In this document: positions 40,217-48,369 of the stretch, piece by piece
Position numbering within the stretch: the stretch's first letter is position 1
Layout: each line of letters begins with the position of its first letter
Assembly: GCA_964526295.1 (NCBI GenBank)
Contig: CAZGKW010000014.1
Coordinates: forward strand, 30,288 to 94,287
Reading direction: 5' to 3'
DNA length: 64,000 nucleotides
Origin: CAZGKW01 sp964526295
GTDB lineage: Bacteria; Planctomycetota; Phycisphaerae; FEN-1346
The notes under the pieces: generated by a model
Database searches by the model: none
Told to the model about the DNA's origin: nothing
Seen by the model: only the letters and a program-made list of their open reading frames with translations
Translations under genes and position numbers: made by a program

Positions 40217-42586
40217 ATGGTACGTGGCAGTCACAAGGAGCTCGGGCGAGCCATCCTTGCAGCGGCCGTTGCGCTGCTTGTCGCAGGCGGACCGTTCGCC
40301 GCGCCGGTGCGGGCCGAGGTCACCGACGACCAGATCCGCCAGGCCGTCGAGAAGGCCAGGGACTATCTCCTCTCGAAGCAGACCGACGGCGTCTGGCCGG
40401 AGAGGGCCTATTACCACGCCCCGGAACCGTGCGGCACGACCGAGCTATGCGTCTTGGCGCTCGCGTTCATCGGCGTCAGCCCGAACCACCCGGCCGTCTC
40501 GAAGGGCATCGACGAAGTCCTCTCCCGCGACACCGGCTATACCTACGCCGTCAGCGCCCGCCTGATGGCCCTTGCGCACCTGGAACGGGACCTCGCCGGC
40601 AATAACCAGCGGCGCGTCCGCGACGCCATGCGCCGAGACGTCGCTTGGCTCCAGGCCACGCAGAACGCCGAAGGCGGATGGGGCTACACGGGCACGGGCG
40701 GGGCCAAGTCGAGCCCCAGCTACATGGACCTGTCGAACACGCAGATGGCGGTCCTTGCCCTCCGCGATGCCGAGCGGGCACGCATCGAGGTGGCCCCGCG
40801 CACGTGGCAGCGGGCCCAGCGGCTCTACTTCGCCACCCAAAAGCCCGAAGACGGGTCCTGGCCCTACGGCGAGACCGATCGCCGCGTCAGCCGCCAGTTC
40901 CCCGACGGGTACGGGTCGATGACGGCGGCGGGCTTGGCCTCGATCTACATCACGTCCGACGCCCTGAACGCCGGCAGCGGGTGCCCCTGCCGCGGGGGCC
41001 GGTCCCGGCCGACCATGCGGCACGAAATCGACCGGCGGACCGACGCCGCCCTCGACTGGCTCGACAAGCACTTCGAGGTCAACCGAAACCCGGCGGGCGG
41101 GTCGATCTTCGGTCGGCGGGTCCACTACTGGCTCTACAGCGTCGAGCGGGCCGGCTCCGCCTCCGGCTACAAGTACTTCGGCGGCCACGACTGGTTCCGC
41201 GAGGCCGCCGAGTATCTGGTCGAGAAGCAGCAGTCCGACGGCTCCTGGGCCGGGCAATACGGGTCGCTGGTGACGACGTGCTTCGCGGCGATGTTCCTCC
41301 AGAAGGGCCGGGCGCCGATCCTGTTCAACAAGCTCGAGTTCGACGGCGAGTGGAACGCCCACCGCCGCGACATCGCCCATCTCACGTACTACCTCGGCCG
41401 GGCCAAGGAGCAGCGGTTCAACTGGCAGATCGTCGACCTCGGCCGACCCATCGAGGAGCTCCACGACGCCCCCATCCTCTACCTGACGGCCGAATCGGCG
41501 CCCCGGTTCACCGGGGCCGACGAGGCGAAGCTCCGGGCGTTCACCGACACTGGCGGGACGCTGCTCGTTGAGGCGTCGTGCGGCAACCCGACGGTGCAGC
41601 GGTGGTTCCAGGCCTTCGCCGGGCGGGTTTGGCCGGAGTGGCCGCTGGAGCGCCTCGAGCCGGACCACCCCGTCTTCTCCCACCCGCAGCCGCTCACGGC
41701 CCGGCCGGTGCTCCTCGGGGTCGACGACGGCATCCGGACCTTCCTCTACTACAGCCCGGCCGACGTCTCGTGTGCGTGGCAGATGAAGGCCTACGCGGCG
41801 AAGGAGCACCTGTTCGCATTCGGCGTCAACCTGGTGGCGGTGTCGACCGACGAGGCGCCGCTGCGGGCCAAGCTGGCGGGCGAGGCCCAGGCCGAGGAGC
41901 CCCGCTACGCCGCCGCCAACGTCCAGGCCGGGCCGCGGAAGCGGCTCCGCGTGGCCCGGGTGCGCCACGGCGGGAACTGGCGCGTCGGGGCCCATTACGG
42001 TGGACTGGAGCGGCTCGCGGCGAAAGTGAAGGAGACGGCCGGCCTCGAGCTGGAACTCGCACGCGAGGGCGTCGTGCCGGCCGAGCTCGCCGGCTGGGAC
42101 GTGGCGTACATCGTGGGCAGCGAGCCGTGGGAGCCGGAGGAGGCCGAGGTCGCCGCCCTCAAGGCGTTCGTCGCGGGCGGCGGGAGGCTGTGGTTGGAGG
42201 CGGCGATGGGGTCGGCCGACTTCCATCGGTCGCTTGTGGCGGTCGCGGAGCGGGCCGGGTGGGAATTGAGGATCCTGCCGCGGATGCACCCGCTGCTGTC
42301 CGGCCGCATGCCGCCCGCCGAGGGGTACAACGTCTCGGGTCAGGTCCGGTTCCGCCGGGCGCTCGACCTGCCGGAGTCGCGCCGGACGCACGCGGAGGTG
42401 TGGGGCGCCTTCGACGGCGAGCGAATGATCGGCGTCTACTCGCCGTTCGACGTTGCGTTCGCCGTCACACCGTACGAGGCGTTCGACTGCCGCGGCTATC
42501 GGCCGGCCCATGCGGCGGCGGTGGGCACGAACGTCGCGCTCTACCTGACGACCCTCCTGCCGGCGGAGGGAGAGGCGGGGGATTGA
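40217..42586 (+). CDS. Secreted prenyltransferase-fold protein with two DUF4159-type domains
   Basis: 789 residues with a signal sequence (ILAAAVALLVAGGPFAAPVRA). Residues about 30-370 contain at least four Q-x-x-D/E-G-x-W motifs (KQTDGVWPERA, QNAEGGWGYTG, QKPEDGSWPYGE, QQSDGSWAGQYG). They are typical of alpha-alpha barrels in squalene-hopene cyclase and protein prenyltransferase folds. From about 380 to the end two copies of a Rossmann-like domain occur, each with a D-A-P-I-L-Y or D-V-A-Y-I-V strand and a G-G-T-L-L/G-G-R-L-W strand, the DUF4159 plan. Family knowledge: such proteins are common in Planctomycetota envelopes, and function is not established. No acid DXDD motif of cyclases is seen. 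The duplicated DUF4159 part is unusual. Confidence 0.82.
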   Translation: MVRGSHKELGRAILAAAVALLVAGGPFAAPVRAEVTDDQIRQAVEKARDYLLSKQTDGVWPERAYYHAPEPCGTTELCVLALAFIGVSPNHPAVSKGIDEVLSRDTGYTYAVSARLMALAHLERDLAGNNQRRVRDAMRRDVAWLQATQNAEGGWGYTGTGGAKSSPSYMDLSNTQMAVLALRDAERARIEVAPRTWQRAQRLYFATQKPEDGSWPYGETDRRVSRQFPDGYGSMTAAGLASIYITSDALNAGSGCPCRGGRSRPTMRHEIDRRTDAALDWLDKHFEVNRNPAGGSIFGRRVHYWLYSVERAGSASGYKYFGGHDWFREAAEYLVEKQQSDGSWAGQYGSLVTTCFAAMFLQKGRAPILFNKLEFDGEWNAHRRDIAHLTYYLGRAKEQRFNWQIVDLGRPIEELHDAPILYLTAESAPRFTGADEAKLRAFTDTGGTLLVEASCGNPTVQRWFQAFAGRVWPEWPLERLEPDHPVFSHPQPLTARPVLLGVDDGIRTFLYYSPADVSCAWQMKAYAAKEHLFAFGVNLVAVSTDEAPLRAKLAGEAQAEEPRYAAANVQAGPRKRLRVARVRHGGNWRVGAHYGGLERLAAKVKETAGLELELAREGVVPAELAGWDVAYIVGSEPWEPEEAEVAALKAFVAGGGRLWLEAAMGSADFHRSLVAVAERAGWELRILPRMHPLLSGRMPPAEGYNVSGQVRFRRALDLPESRRTHAEVWGAFDGERMIGVYSPFDVAFAVTPYEAFDCRGYRPAHAAAVGTNVALYLTTLLPAEGEAGD

Positions 42587-42631
42587 GCGGCCGCCTGGGC
42601 GTCGGCTTCAGTCGTCTGGGAGGCCAGCGGC

Positions 42632-42886
42632 TCACAGCCGGTCGCGGATGAAGATCTCGCGGATCTCGCGGAGGGTGTACCGGCGCTTCAGGTCCTGGAT
42701 GAGCCGGACGCGGCGGACGGCCGTCTCGTCGAACAGGCGGTGCCCGCCGGGCGTCCGCTCGGTCTCGGCGATCAGGCCGTACATGCAGTAGCTGCTGACG
42801 ACCTGGCGCGAGACGCCGGCCCGTTCGGCGACCTCGCCGATGCGGAGCAGGCGGCTGCTTTCGTGCGGGTCTTCCGACGTGTCCAT
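42632..42886 (-). CDS. Small MerR-type DNA-binding protein
   Basis: 84 residues from MDTSEDPHESSRLLRIG; the longer open frame is a shadow of the epimerase gene. It is a single MerR helix-turn-helix: LLRIGEVAERAGVSRQVVSSYCMYGLI, then the wing TERTPGGHRLFDETAVRRVRL, ending REIREIFIRDRL. There is no effector domain. Family members of this size act as partners or local regulators, like the small HspR/excisionase-type MerR. It is divergent from the epimerase gene at 43010, with 123 bases between, and could control it. Confidence 0.85.
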   Translation of the reverse strand: MDTSEDPHESSRLLRIGEVAERAGVSRQVVSSYCMYGLIAETERTPGGHRLFDETAVRRVRLIQDLKRRYTLREIREIFIRDRL

Positions 42887-43009
42887 GACTGGCTCGCTCA
42901 GGAGCCATATCGGGCCCACGGGGAACCGGACTTGAGATGATTGCCCGCTGGCCGCCCACGCCCGAGCGGCGCCGCCGGGGAACGCCGAGGGGGAAGGAGG
43001 CGCGAGGCC

Positions 43010-43837
43010 ATGGCTCGACCGACGATCGGCTGTGCCCTGTGGTCGCTGGCCATCCCTGACACCGTCCGGGCCCTTGAGCGGGCCGCCGAGCTGGGCTTCG
43101 AGGCCGTCCAGTTCGCCTTTTGCCGGGCGGGCGACCTGGAATCCGAACGTCGCGCGGAGATCGCGGCGGCCCTGGAGCGGACGGGCCTCGAGACGCCCGC
43201 CGGCATGATCGCCTTTGCCGGCGAGGACTACGCCTCCATCGCCTCGATCCGCCGGACGGGCGGCCTCGTCATGCCTGGGACGTTTCCCGAGCGCCTGGAG
43301 CACACCCGGCGCGTCGGCCCGGCGATCGCCGAACTGGGAATCACGCACGTGACGACCCACGCCGGGTCCTTCCCCCAGCCGGGCGGCGACGCCTGGGCGG
43401 ACGCCCTCGCCAGGGTCCGGCACGTGGCCGAGGCCCTTGGCGGGTGCGGCCTGGCGGTCGGCCTGGAGACGGGGCAGGAGACCTCGGCCGTCCTGCTTCG
43501 GGTGCTCGATGAGGTGGGCCTGGACTTCGTCTCGGTCAACTTCGACCCGGCGAACTTCGTCCTGTACGGGACCCAGGACCCGGTCGAGGCGGCCCGGGCC
43601 CTGGCCCCGCGGGTCACGCTGATGCACGCCAAGGACGCCGCCTGGTCCGACCGGCCGGGCGAGACCTGGGGCCTGGAGGTGCCCCTGGGAGAGGGCGACG
43701 TCGACTTCCCCGCCGTCTTCGAAGCCCTGCGGGAGGGCGGCTTCGACGGGCCGGTGGTCATCGAGCGGGAGGCCGGCGACGACCGGGCGGGAGACATCAC
43801 GGCCGGCCGCGAGTTCCTCGACGGGCTGGGGTGCTAG
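43010..43837 (+). CDS. Sugar phosphate isomerase/epimerase (AP endonuclease 2 superfamily)
   Basis: 275 residues from MARPTIGCALWSL, with GGAGGCGCGAGG upstream; an upstream start is not conserved. It is a TIM barrel with metal-ligand strands: HVTTHAGSFPQPGG, AVGLETGQETSAVLL with the Glu ligand, FVSVNFDPANFVLYG with the Asp ligand, HAKDAAWSD with His and Asp, and GPVVIEREAG with the last Glu. These match xylose-isomerase-like / hydroxypyruvate-isomerase-like proteins. The substrate is not known. It lies downstream of and divergent from the MerR gene and before the ECF sigma locus. Confidence 0.85.
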   Translation: MARPTIGCALWSLAIPDTVRALERAAELGFEAVQFAFCRAGDLESERRAEIAAALERTGLETPAGMIAFAGEDYASIASIRRTGGLVMPGTFPERLEHTRRVGPAIAELGITHVTTHAGSFPQPGGDAWADALARVRHVAEALGGCGLAVGLETGQETSAVLLRVLDEVGLDFVSVNFDPANFVLYGTQDPVEAARALAPRVTLMHAKDAAWSDRPGETWGLEVPLGEGDVDFPAVFEALREGGFDGPVVIEREAGDDRAGDITAGREFLDGLGC

Positions 43838-44018
43838 GCTCCCTGGCCACGGCCGATTCCGGCCGATTTGGTTCCGCCTTTGAGCAAAAAAAACCCTTTC
43901 TTCCGCGAATTTTTCGCTGGCGTCCGGGCCGTTCCGTTCGTATGGTATTGTGTACGGCCAAGGGCGGGGGCTCAAGATTCAGTATCCTTGCCTGTACCCG
44001 TGAAGGGACGGGGCGATC

Positions 44019-44675
44019 ATGGCCAAAGCTGTTGCCGTGGCCGCCGCGGCGCTTGAAGGGGCACGAAAGCGCGCCGCAGCGGATTACGACGTCCAGCTGA
44101 TGCTGGCGTTCCAGAAGGGCGACGAGCGTTCGTTCCAGGAGTTGGTCGAACGCAATCACGCCCGCGTCATCGGGCTGATCTACCGGTTTGTGACCGATGC
44201 CGCCGACGCCGAGGACCTCGCCCAGGAGGTCTTCCTTCGTATCTACCGGGCCCGCCACAACTACAAGCCCACCGCGAAGTTCTCGACGTGGATGTTCCGT
44301 ATCGCGGCCAACGTCAGCCTGAACGCCCTCCGGGCCCGCTCGAACCGCCGCGACGACGTCTCGATGGAGCAGCTCGCGAAGTCCCACGACGGCCCCCAGA
44401 CGCTGCCCGACCCCGAGGCGCCGGCCCCGGACGGGCACATGCAGCGGTCCGAGCTCCAGGACAAGGTCCGCGAGGCCGTCCAGGAGTTGCCCGAGAAGCA
44501 GCAGATGGCCGTCGTCCTCAACAAGTACGAGGGCATGAGCTACGCCGACATCGCCCAGACACTCGGGTGCAGCACGATGGCCGTCAAGAGCCTCTTGGCC
44601 CGGGCCCGCGAAAACCTCAAGCACCGCCTCGTGTTGTACCTCCGGACCGGCCGCGAGCGCCAGCGCGTCGGCTAG
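44019..44675 (+). CDS. ECF-family RNA polymerase sigma factor
   Basis: 218 residues. The N-terminal 25 residues are Ala/Lys-rich, then region 2 (LAFQKGDERSFQELVERNH, DAEDLAQEVFLRIYRARHN), a charged linker and region 4 with the helix-turn-helix GMSYADIAQTLGCSTMAVKS and LLARARENLKHRL. Region 3 is absent, as expected for ECF sigmas. The linker (residues about 115-145, PDPEAPAPDGHMQ) is long and Pro-rich. It is followed by a zinc-finger anti-sigma gene and a DUF3106-like gene. The 180-base leader (43838-44018) is AT-richer than its surroundings but shows no sigma70 promoter I trust, so it may autoregulate. Confidence 0.94.
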   Translation: MAKAVAVAAAALEGARKRAAADYDVQLMLAFQKGDERSFQELVERNHARVIGLIYRFVTDAADAEDLAQEVFLRIYRARHNYKPTAKFSTWMFRIAANVSLNALRARSNRRDDVSMEQLAKSHDGPQTLPDPEAPAPDGHMQRSELQDKVREAVQELPEKQQMAVVLNKYEGMSYADIAQTLGCSTMAVKSLLARARENLKHRLVLYLRTGRERQRVG

Positions 44676-44846
44676 ACGCTCTCTCGCCGGGTCCGCTTCC
44701 CGCCGCCGATCAGTTATCCACGGAACTGCTCCGCCGGCACTGGGTTTAACGTGATGCGCCGGCGCGCGCCGAAGAATCCCTGTGGGTGGACCCATAGCCG
44801 CTGCACCGGCACCGCCTCGGGCCACCGGGGCCACGCGAGCCTGACC

Positions 44847-45344
44847 ATGGGCAAGACCGTCTGCACTTGGGTGCGAAGCGTCCTCGCGGCCTACCTGGAC
44901 GGCGAACTCGGTTCGGCGTCGGCGGAGGCCGTCCGCCGGCACCTGGAGCATTGCGAGTCGTGCCGGGCCCACAAGCGGCTCCTGGAGGGCACGTGGGAGC
45001 TGCTCGATGAGGGCCGCACTCCCCCTGTTCGGTCCGGGTTCACCCGCCGGATGATGGGCCGCCTGGCCGAGGATCGCGAGTTGGAGCGGCTCCAGGCCCG
45101 CGCCGTCCGGCGGCGCCGCCTCCGCCGCGTCGTGAGCGGCCTGGCGGGACTGGCGGCCGGGCTCGTCGTCGGCTTCGCCGGCTACGCCTGGTCCGGGCAC
45201 TGGCGGCAGCCCAAGGGCCTGGTGGAGCGGGAGGTCAGCCACCACGTGAGCTTCCTGGAGGACGCCGAGCTCCTGGACGACGTGGCGGTCATCGAGGCGC
45301 TCGACCGCCTCGCCCGGGAGAAGGACGAGCGAGAGGGCACCTGA
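44847..45344 (+). CDS. Zinc-finger anti-sigma factor
   Basis: 165 residues from MGKTVCTWVRSVL; the ATG has only a weak RBS, and an ATG at 44751 would add a low-confidence 32 residues. The ZAS motif AEAVRRHLEHCESC carries H-x3-C-x2-C, which with a nearby Cys binds zinc and an ECF sigma factor. A membrane helix lies at about residues 92-112 (VVSGLAGLAAGLVVGFAGYA). After it come 50 residues likely on the periplasmic side. It follows the ECF sigma gene by 171 bases and very probably inhibits it. A signal would act through the outer part; proteases are not next door, although a rhomboid is at 12345. Confidence 0.88.
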   Translation: MGKTVCTWVRSVLAAYLDGELGSASAEAVRRHLEHCESCRAHKRLLEGTWELLDEGRTPPVRSGFTRRMMGRLAEDRELERLQARAVRRRRLRRVVSGLAGLAAGLVVGFAGYAWSGHWRQPKGLVEREVSHHVSFLEDAELLDDVAVIEALDRLAREKDEREGT

Positions 45345-45345
45345 C

Positions 45346-45891
45346 GTGGCCACGCGTCGCGACATCCTGAGACGGTTGCGTCGGCGGGAGCGGCGGCTAC
45401 GCCTGATCGGCCTCTCGGCCGCCACGGCCGTCCTCTGCGGCGCGATCGTCGCCGTCCTGATGCCCGAGGTGCTGATCGGCGGCCAGCGAAAGACGGCCCC
45501 GACGGTTGGTGCCCCGGCCGCTGCGCCGGCCGAGCGCCCCGCCGGTCCGCTGCGACTTTCCGAGCATTTGCAGCTCGAGACGGACCAGGTCCGCGAGAAC
45601 GCCCGCCGCTGGACCCGCATGCCCGAGCGGGAACGGGGCCGGTTCTATGCCGCCTACTGGCGCCTCGCCGACCTCGACGAAGCCCAGCGGGCCGAGCTCT
45701 TCGATCGGCACCGGGCGTTCCGCAGCCAACCTGCACGGCGACAGGAGGACCTGCGGAAGCGGGCCCGCGAGCTTCAGCACTTCATCGACACGGAGCTCGG
45801 TCCCCAAGACCAGGCCATCCTGAACCGGATGCCCCCCGAGAAACGGGCCGAGCGAATCCTCGAGCTCTGGCGGGCCCGACGGGGCGGCTGA
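45346..45891 (+). CDS. DUF3106-like membrane-anchored protein
   Basis: 181 residues with a GTG start one base after the anti-sigma stop. A helix at residues about 20-40 (IGLSAATAVLCGAIVAVLM) anchors it, followed by a Pro/Ala linker. The C-terminal 110 residues are helical (RRWTRMPERERGRFYAAY, LADLDEAQRAELFDRHRAF, ILNRMPPEKRAERILELW). This repeats the pattern of DUF3106 proteins, which show paired helices with W/P-x-x-R-x-x-F spacing. These genes are commonly found behind ECF sigma / anti-sigma pairs in Planctomycetota. Function unknown; likely part of the same envelope-stress switch. Confidence 0.78.
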   Translation: MATRRDILRRLRRRERRLRLIGLSAATAVLCGAIVAVLMPEVLIGGQRKTAPTVGAPAAAPAERPAGPLRLSEHLQLETDQVRENARRWTRMPERERGRFYAAYWRLADLDEAQRAELFDRHRAFRSQPARRQEDLRKRARELQHFIDTELGPQDQAILNRMPPEKRAERILELWRARRGG

Positions 45892-46009
45892 CCGGGACGA
45901 CGGGCGTGTGGGCGTGCGTTCGCGGGGGGACGCACGCCTCGTTTATCCTGTCCGGCCCCGGCGGCGATCTCCGTGGCCCGACCCATCCGCCGGCCGTCTT
46001 CCCGAAGCG

Positions 46010-47137
46010 TCAGTACCGCCCCAGCCGGCCCTCAAGAAGGACGTCCGGCCCCAGCCGTTCGATCTCCAGGTCCGAGACCGCCAGGGCGTCGCACAGGGCC
46101 CGCTCGTCCGGCCCGGCGACGGGCCCGAGGGCGGCCGCCGCACCGAGAATCCGCGGGTTGACGAACACCGCCACCCGGTCGACCAGCTCCCCGCCGAAAA
46201 ACGAGCCGAAGACACGCGCACCCCCCTCGACGAGCACGCGGCTCATCCCCCGCTCGTAGAGGTCTTCCAGAACGGGCCGAAGCGCCACCCCCTCCGGGGC
46301 CGGGTCGACGGCGACCAGGGCGCACCCAACCGCCTCGAGGGCCGCCGCCCGCTCCGGGGCATGCTCCAGGCCCTCGGCCTTGGTGTAGACCAGCACGGGC
46401 ACCTCGGCCGCCGACGCCGCCGGCTCACGCGAGGGGGCCATCTCGAGCTTCTCGTCGAGGACGATCCGCGTCGGCTGCCCCCGCCCGGTAAACGGCTCGA
46501 CGTGCCGCACCGTCAGCGACGGCGCGTCGTTGGTGACCGTCCCGACGCCGACGAGGACGCCGTCGGCGACCCGCCGCATCTCGTGGACCCGCAGGCGGCT
46601 GGCATCGGAGGAGATCCACCGGCTCTCGCCGGTGGGCGAGGCGATCCGCCCGTCGAGCGTCATCGCCCATTTTGCAGTGACCAGCGGCAAGCCGGTTTCC
46701 TGGCGCTTGAAGTAGGCGGCATTGAGGAGGCGGGCCTCCTCGGCCAGGGGGCCGACCTCGACCAGCAGCCCCGCCTTGCGGAGCCTCGCCAGGCCCACGC
46801 CGGAGACCTTCGGGAAGGGGTCCGCCAGCGCCGCCACCACCCGGTAGATGCCCGACTCCAGGACCGCCTCGGTGCAGGGCGGGGTCTTGCCGTGATGGCA
46901 GCACGGCTCGAGGGTGACGTAGAGGTCGGCGCCCCGTGCGGCGTCGCCGGCCGCTTCGAGGGCGGCGATCTCGGCGTGCGGGCCGCCGAACCGCTCGTGG
47001 TGCCCCTCGCCGACGACCTGCCCGTTGCCGACGACGACGGCGCCGACCATCGGGTTCGGCTCGACGCGTCCCAAGCCGCGGGCGGCCAGCTCCAGGGCCC
47101 GGCGCATGAATCGCTCGTCGGTTTCGGGGTCGGCCAC
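46010..47137 (-). CDS. ribD: Bifunctional riboflavin biosynthesis deaminase/reductase RibD
   Basis: 375 residues from GTG 47137 with AGGAG upstream; the ATG at 47203 adds 22 unconserved residues. The deaminase half has ALELAARGLGRVEPNPMVGAV, GPHAEIAALEAAGD (H-A-E) and VTLEPCCHHGKTPPC (the zinc P-C-x8-C). The reductase half has VTAKWAMTLDGRIASPTGES, WISSDASRLRVHEMRR and VLVEGGARVFGSFF. It catalyses deamination and reduction of the pyrimidine intermediate. The other rib genes are not in the window. It is last of a leftward group (DksA-like, lspA, ribD). Confidence 0.95.
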   Translation of the reverse strand: MADPETDERFMRRALELAARGLGRVEPNPMVGAVVVGNGQVVGEGHHERFGGPHAEIAALEAAGDAARGADLYVTLEPCCHHGKTPPCTEAVLESGIYRVVAALADPFPKVSGVGLARLRKAGLLVEVGPLAEEARLLNAAYFKRQETGLPLVTAKWAMTLDGRIASPTGESRWISSDASRLRVHEMRRVADGVLVGVGTVTNDAPSLTVRHVEPFTGRGQPTRIVLDEKLEMAPSREPAASAAEVPVLVYTKAEGLEHAPERAAALEAVGCALVAVDPAPEGVALRPVLEDLYERGMSRVLVEGGARVFGSFFGGELVDRVAVFVNPRILGAAAALGPVAGPDERALCDALAVSDLEIERLGPDVLLEGRLGRY

Positions 47138-47180
47138 GGCAGGGCTCCTGACGAGGCGGACTTGGTGCTGCCGTACGTTT

Positions 47181-47765
47181 CTAGGATTCGGCCGGCCGGT
47201 CACGGCCGGTGAACAGGCACGTCACCGCCACGCCCACGACGCCGACCACCAGGAACACGTCCGCCAGGTTGAACACGTACGGCCAGCCGAAGGTCCGTCC
47301 GAAGAGGTCGACCTCGGCGGTGACCTCGAGAAAATCGCGGACATACCCGAAGACGATCCGGTCGAACAGGTTGCCCAGGGCCCCGGCCAGGACCAGGCCG
47401 CACAGAACGTGAACGCCCCATTGGCGGCGAAGGGACGTGGCGAAGATATAGAAGATGAGCAACGCGGTGGCCGCCGTGAGGACGGCCGTGAGCACCCGCG
47501 CCCACGCCTCCCCGAGACCCAGGCCCTCGGCCGGGTTGAAACCGAACACGATGCCGCGATTGGCGCTCGTGACGAGATGAAGGAAGCCCGGGAGGACGGC
47601 ATGGGGATCGTTTCGACCGCCGGCTTCCGGCGGGGGGCCCAGCAGATGCCAGGCCAGGGACTTGCTTGCGAGGTCCGCCGCCAGCCCTGCGCCGACGACC
47701 AGCCACAACCGCAGGTGGCTGCGGCGATCGGTCAGAGCATGCCCTTTTCTTCGAGGCGTTTGCAT
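47181..47765 (-). CDS. lspA: Lipoprotein signal peptidase (signal peptidase II)
   Basis: 194 residues from ATG 47765, which lies inside the end of the DksA-like gene (34-base overlap); an ATG further upstream is not conserved. It has four membrane helices and the catalytic Asp motifs: ANRGIVFGF in the first loop, GALGNLFDRIVFGYVRDFL and YVFNLADVFLVVG. The long loop after the first helix (LGPPPEAGGRNDPHAVL) is typical of Planctomycetota LspA. It cleaves prolipoproteins before the lipid-modified Cys, consistent with the many lipobox genes in the window. ribD lies 43 bases downstream. Confidence 0.93.
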   Translation of the reverse strand: MQTPRRKGHALTDRRSHLRLWLVVGAGLAADLASKSLAWHLLGPPPEAGGRNDPHAVLPGFLHLVTSANRGIVFGFNPAEGLGLGEAWARVLTAVLTAATALLIFYIFATSLRRQWGVHVLCGLVLAGALGNLFDRIVFGYVRDFLEVTAEVDLFGRTFGWPYVFNLADVFLVVGVVGVAVTCLFTGRDRPAES

Positions 47766-48109
47766 TGAATGCAGAGCTTGGCGTGCGGGATGGCCTTCAG
47801 GCGGGCCTTCGGGATGGCCTCGCCACAGGAGACGCACTTGCCGTACTCGCCCTTGTCGATCCGCTCCAGGGCTTCCTCGATCTCCTTCAGCGTGGCCTGC
47901 TCGGTCTCGATCAGGCCCAGCGTAAACTCCTGCTCGTAGTTGTCCGAGCCGATGTCGGCCATGTCGTGGGGCATTTTCGACAGGTCGCCGGACGCTTCCT
48001 GTCGGTTCCGCTGGAGGGCCGACCGCTCCAGGGCGCTGACGTCTCCGACGAGCTCCTGCCGCTTCGAGAGGAGGAGTTTCTTGAGGCTGTCGAGTTCTCT
48101 CGTCCTCAT
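47732..48109 (-). CDS. DksA/TraR-family zinc-finger protein
   Basis: 125 residues from MRTRELDSLKKLLLSKRQEL with AAGGGAATTGG upstream; an ATG at 48181 gives 24 unconserved residues. A long N-terminal coiled-coil of about 80 residues precedes the zinc finger CVSCGEAIPKARLKAIPHAKLCIQCK (C4 type). The acidic tip of the coiled coil carries Asp (DMADIGSDNYEQ), where DksA acts on RNA polymerase. Family knowledge: it modulates rRNA and stress transcription with ppGpp. The true regulatory target is not shown. It is first in the leftward group, driven by a strong promoter at 48163-48191. Confidence 0.92.
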   Translation of the reverse strand: MRTRELDSLKKLLLSKRQELVGDVSALERSALQRNRQEASGDLSKMPHDMADIGSDNYEQEFTLGLIETEQATLKEIEEALERIDKGEYGKCVSCGEAIPKARLKAIPHAKLCIQCKRLEEKGML

Positions 48110-48162
48110 TCTGCCAATTCCCTTCGCTGCAACCACGTCCGGTCCGACCCTAAAAGCACAGC

Positions 48163-48191
48163 AGTATAGGCCGTCTCGCAAGGCCTGTCAA
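48163..48191 (-). promoter_or_regulatory. Strong promoter of the DksA-like / lspA / ribD group
   Basis: Reverse strand TTGACA (48191-48186), 17-base spacer, TATACT (48168-48163). This is the nearest match to the sigma70 consensus in the window. The start would be near 48156, leaving a leader of about 47 bases. Confidence 0.85.
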
Positions 48192-48294
48192 GGTTGGCTC
48201 GGAGACGCTTTTTCCGGGTCTTCGCCCCAGCCCCCCGAGCCCCCCGTTTTGGCCCCCGAGGGCCTTCCGGCTCGCCCGCACGGGGTGAGGACAC

Positions 48295-48322
48295 TTGATT
48301 TGCGCCGCTGCGGGTCTATCAT
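48295..48322 (+). promoter_or_regulatory. Promoter of murI
   Basis: TTGATT (48295-48300), 16-base spacer, TATCAT (48317-48322). It is divergent from the DksA-like promoter about 104 bases away. The start would be near 48329, with a leader of about 41 bases to the ATG at 48370. Confidence 0.6.
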
Positions 48323-48369
48323 GCGGGGTCGAGACCGGGGAACTCTATCGGCGCGCATGGCGAGGCGGC

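Noticed and set aside
44714..44722. TTATCCACG, one base off a DnaA box
   Set aside because: Single site, no clustering with other boxes and no AT-rich unwinding region; too little to call an origin.
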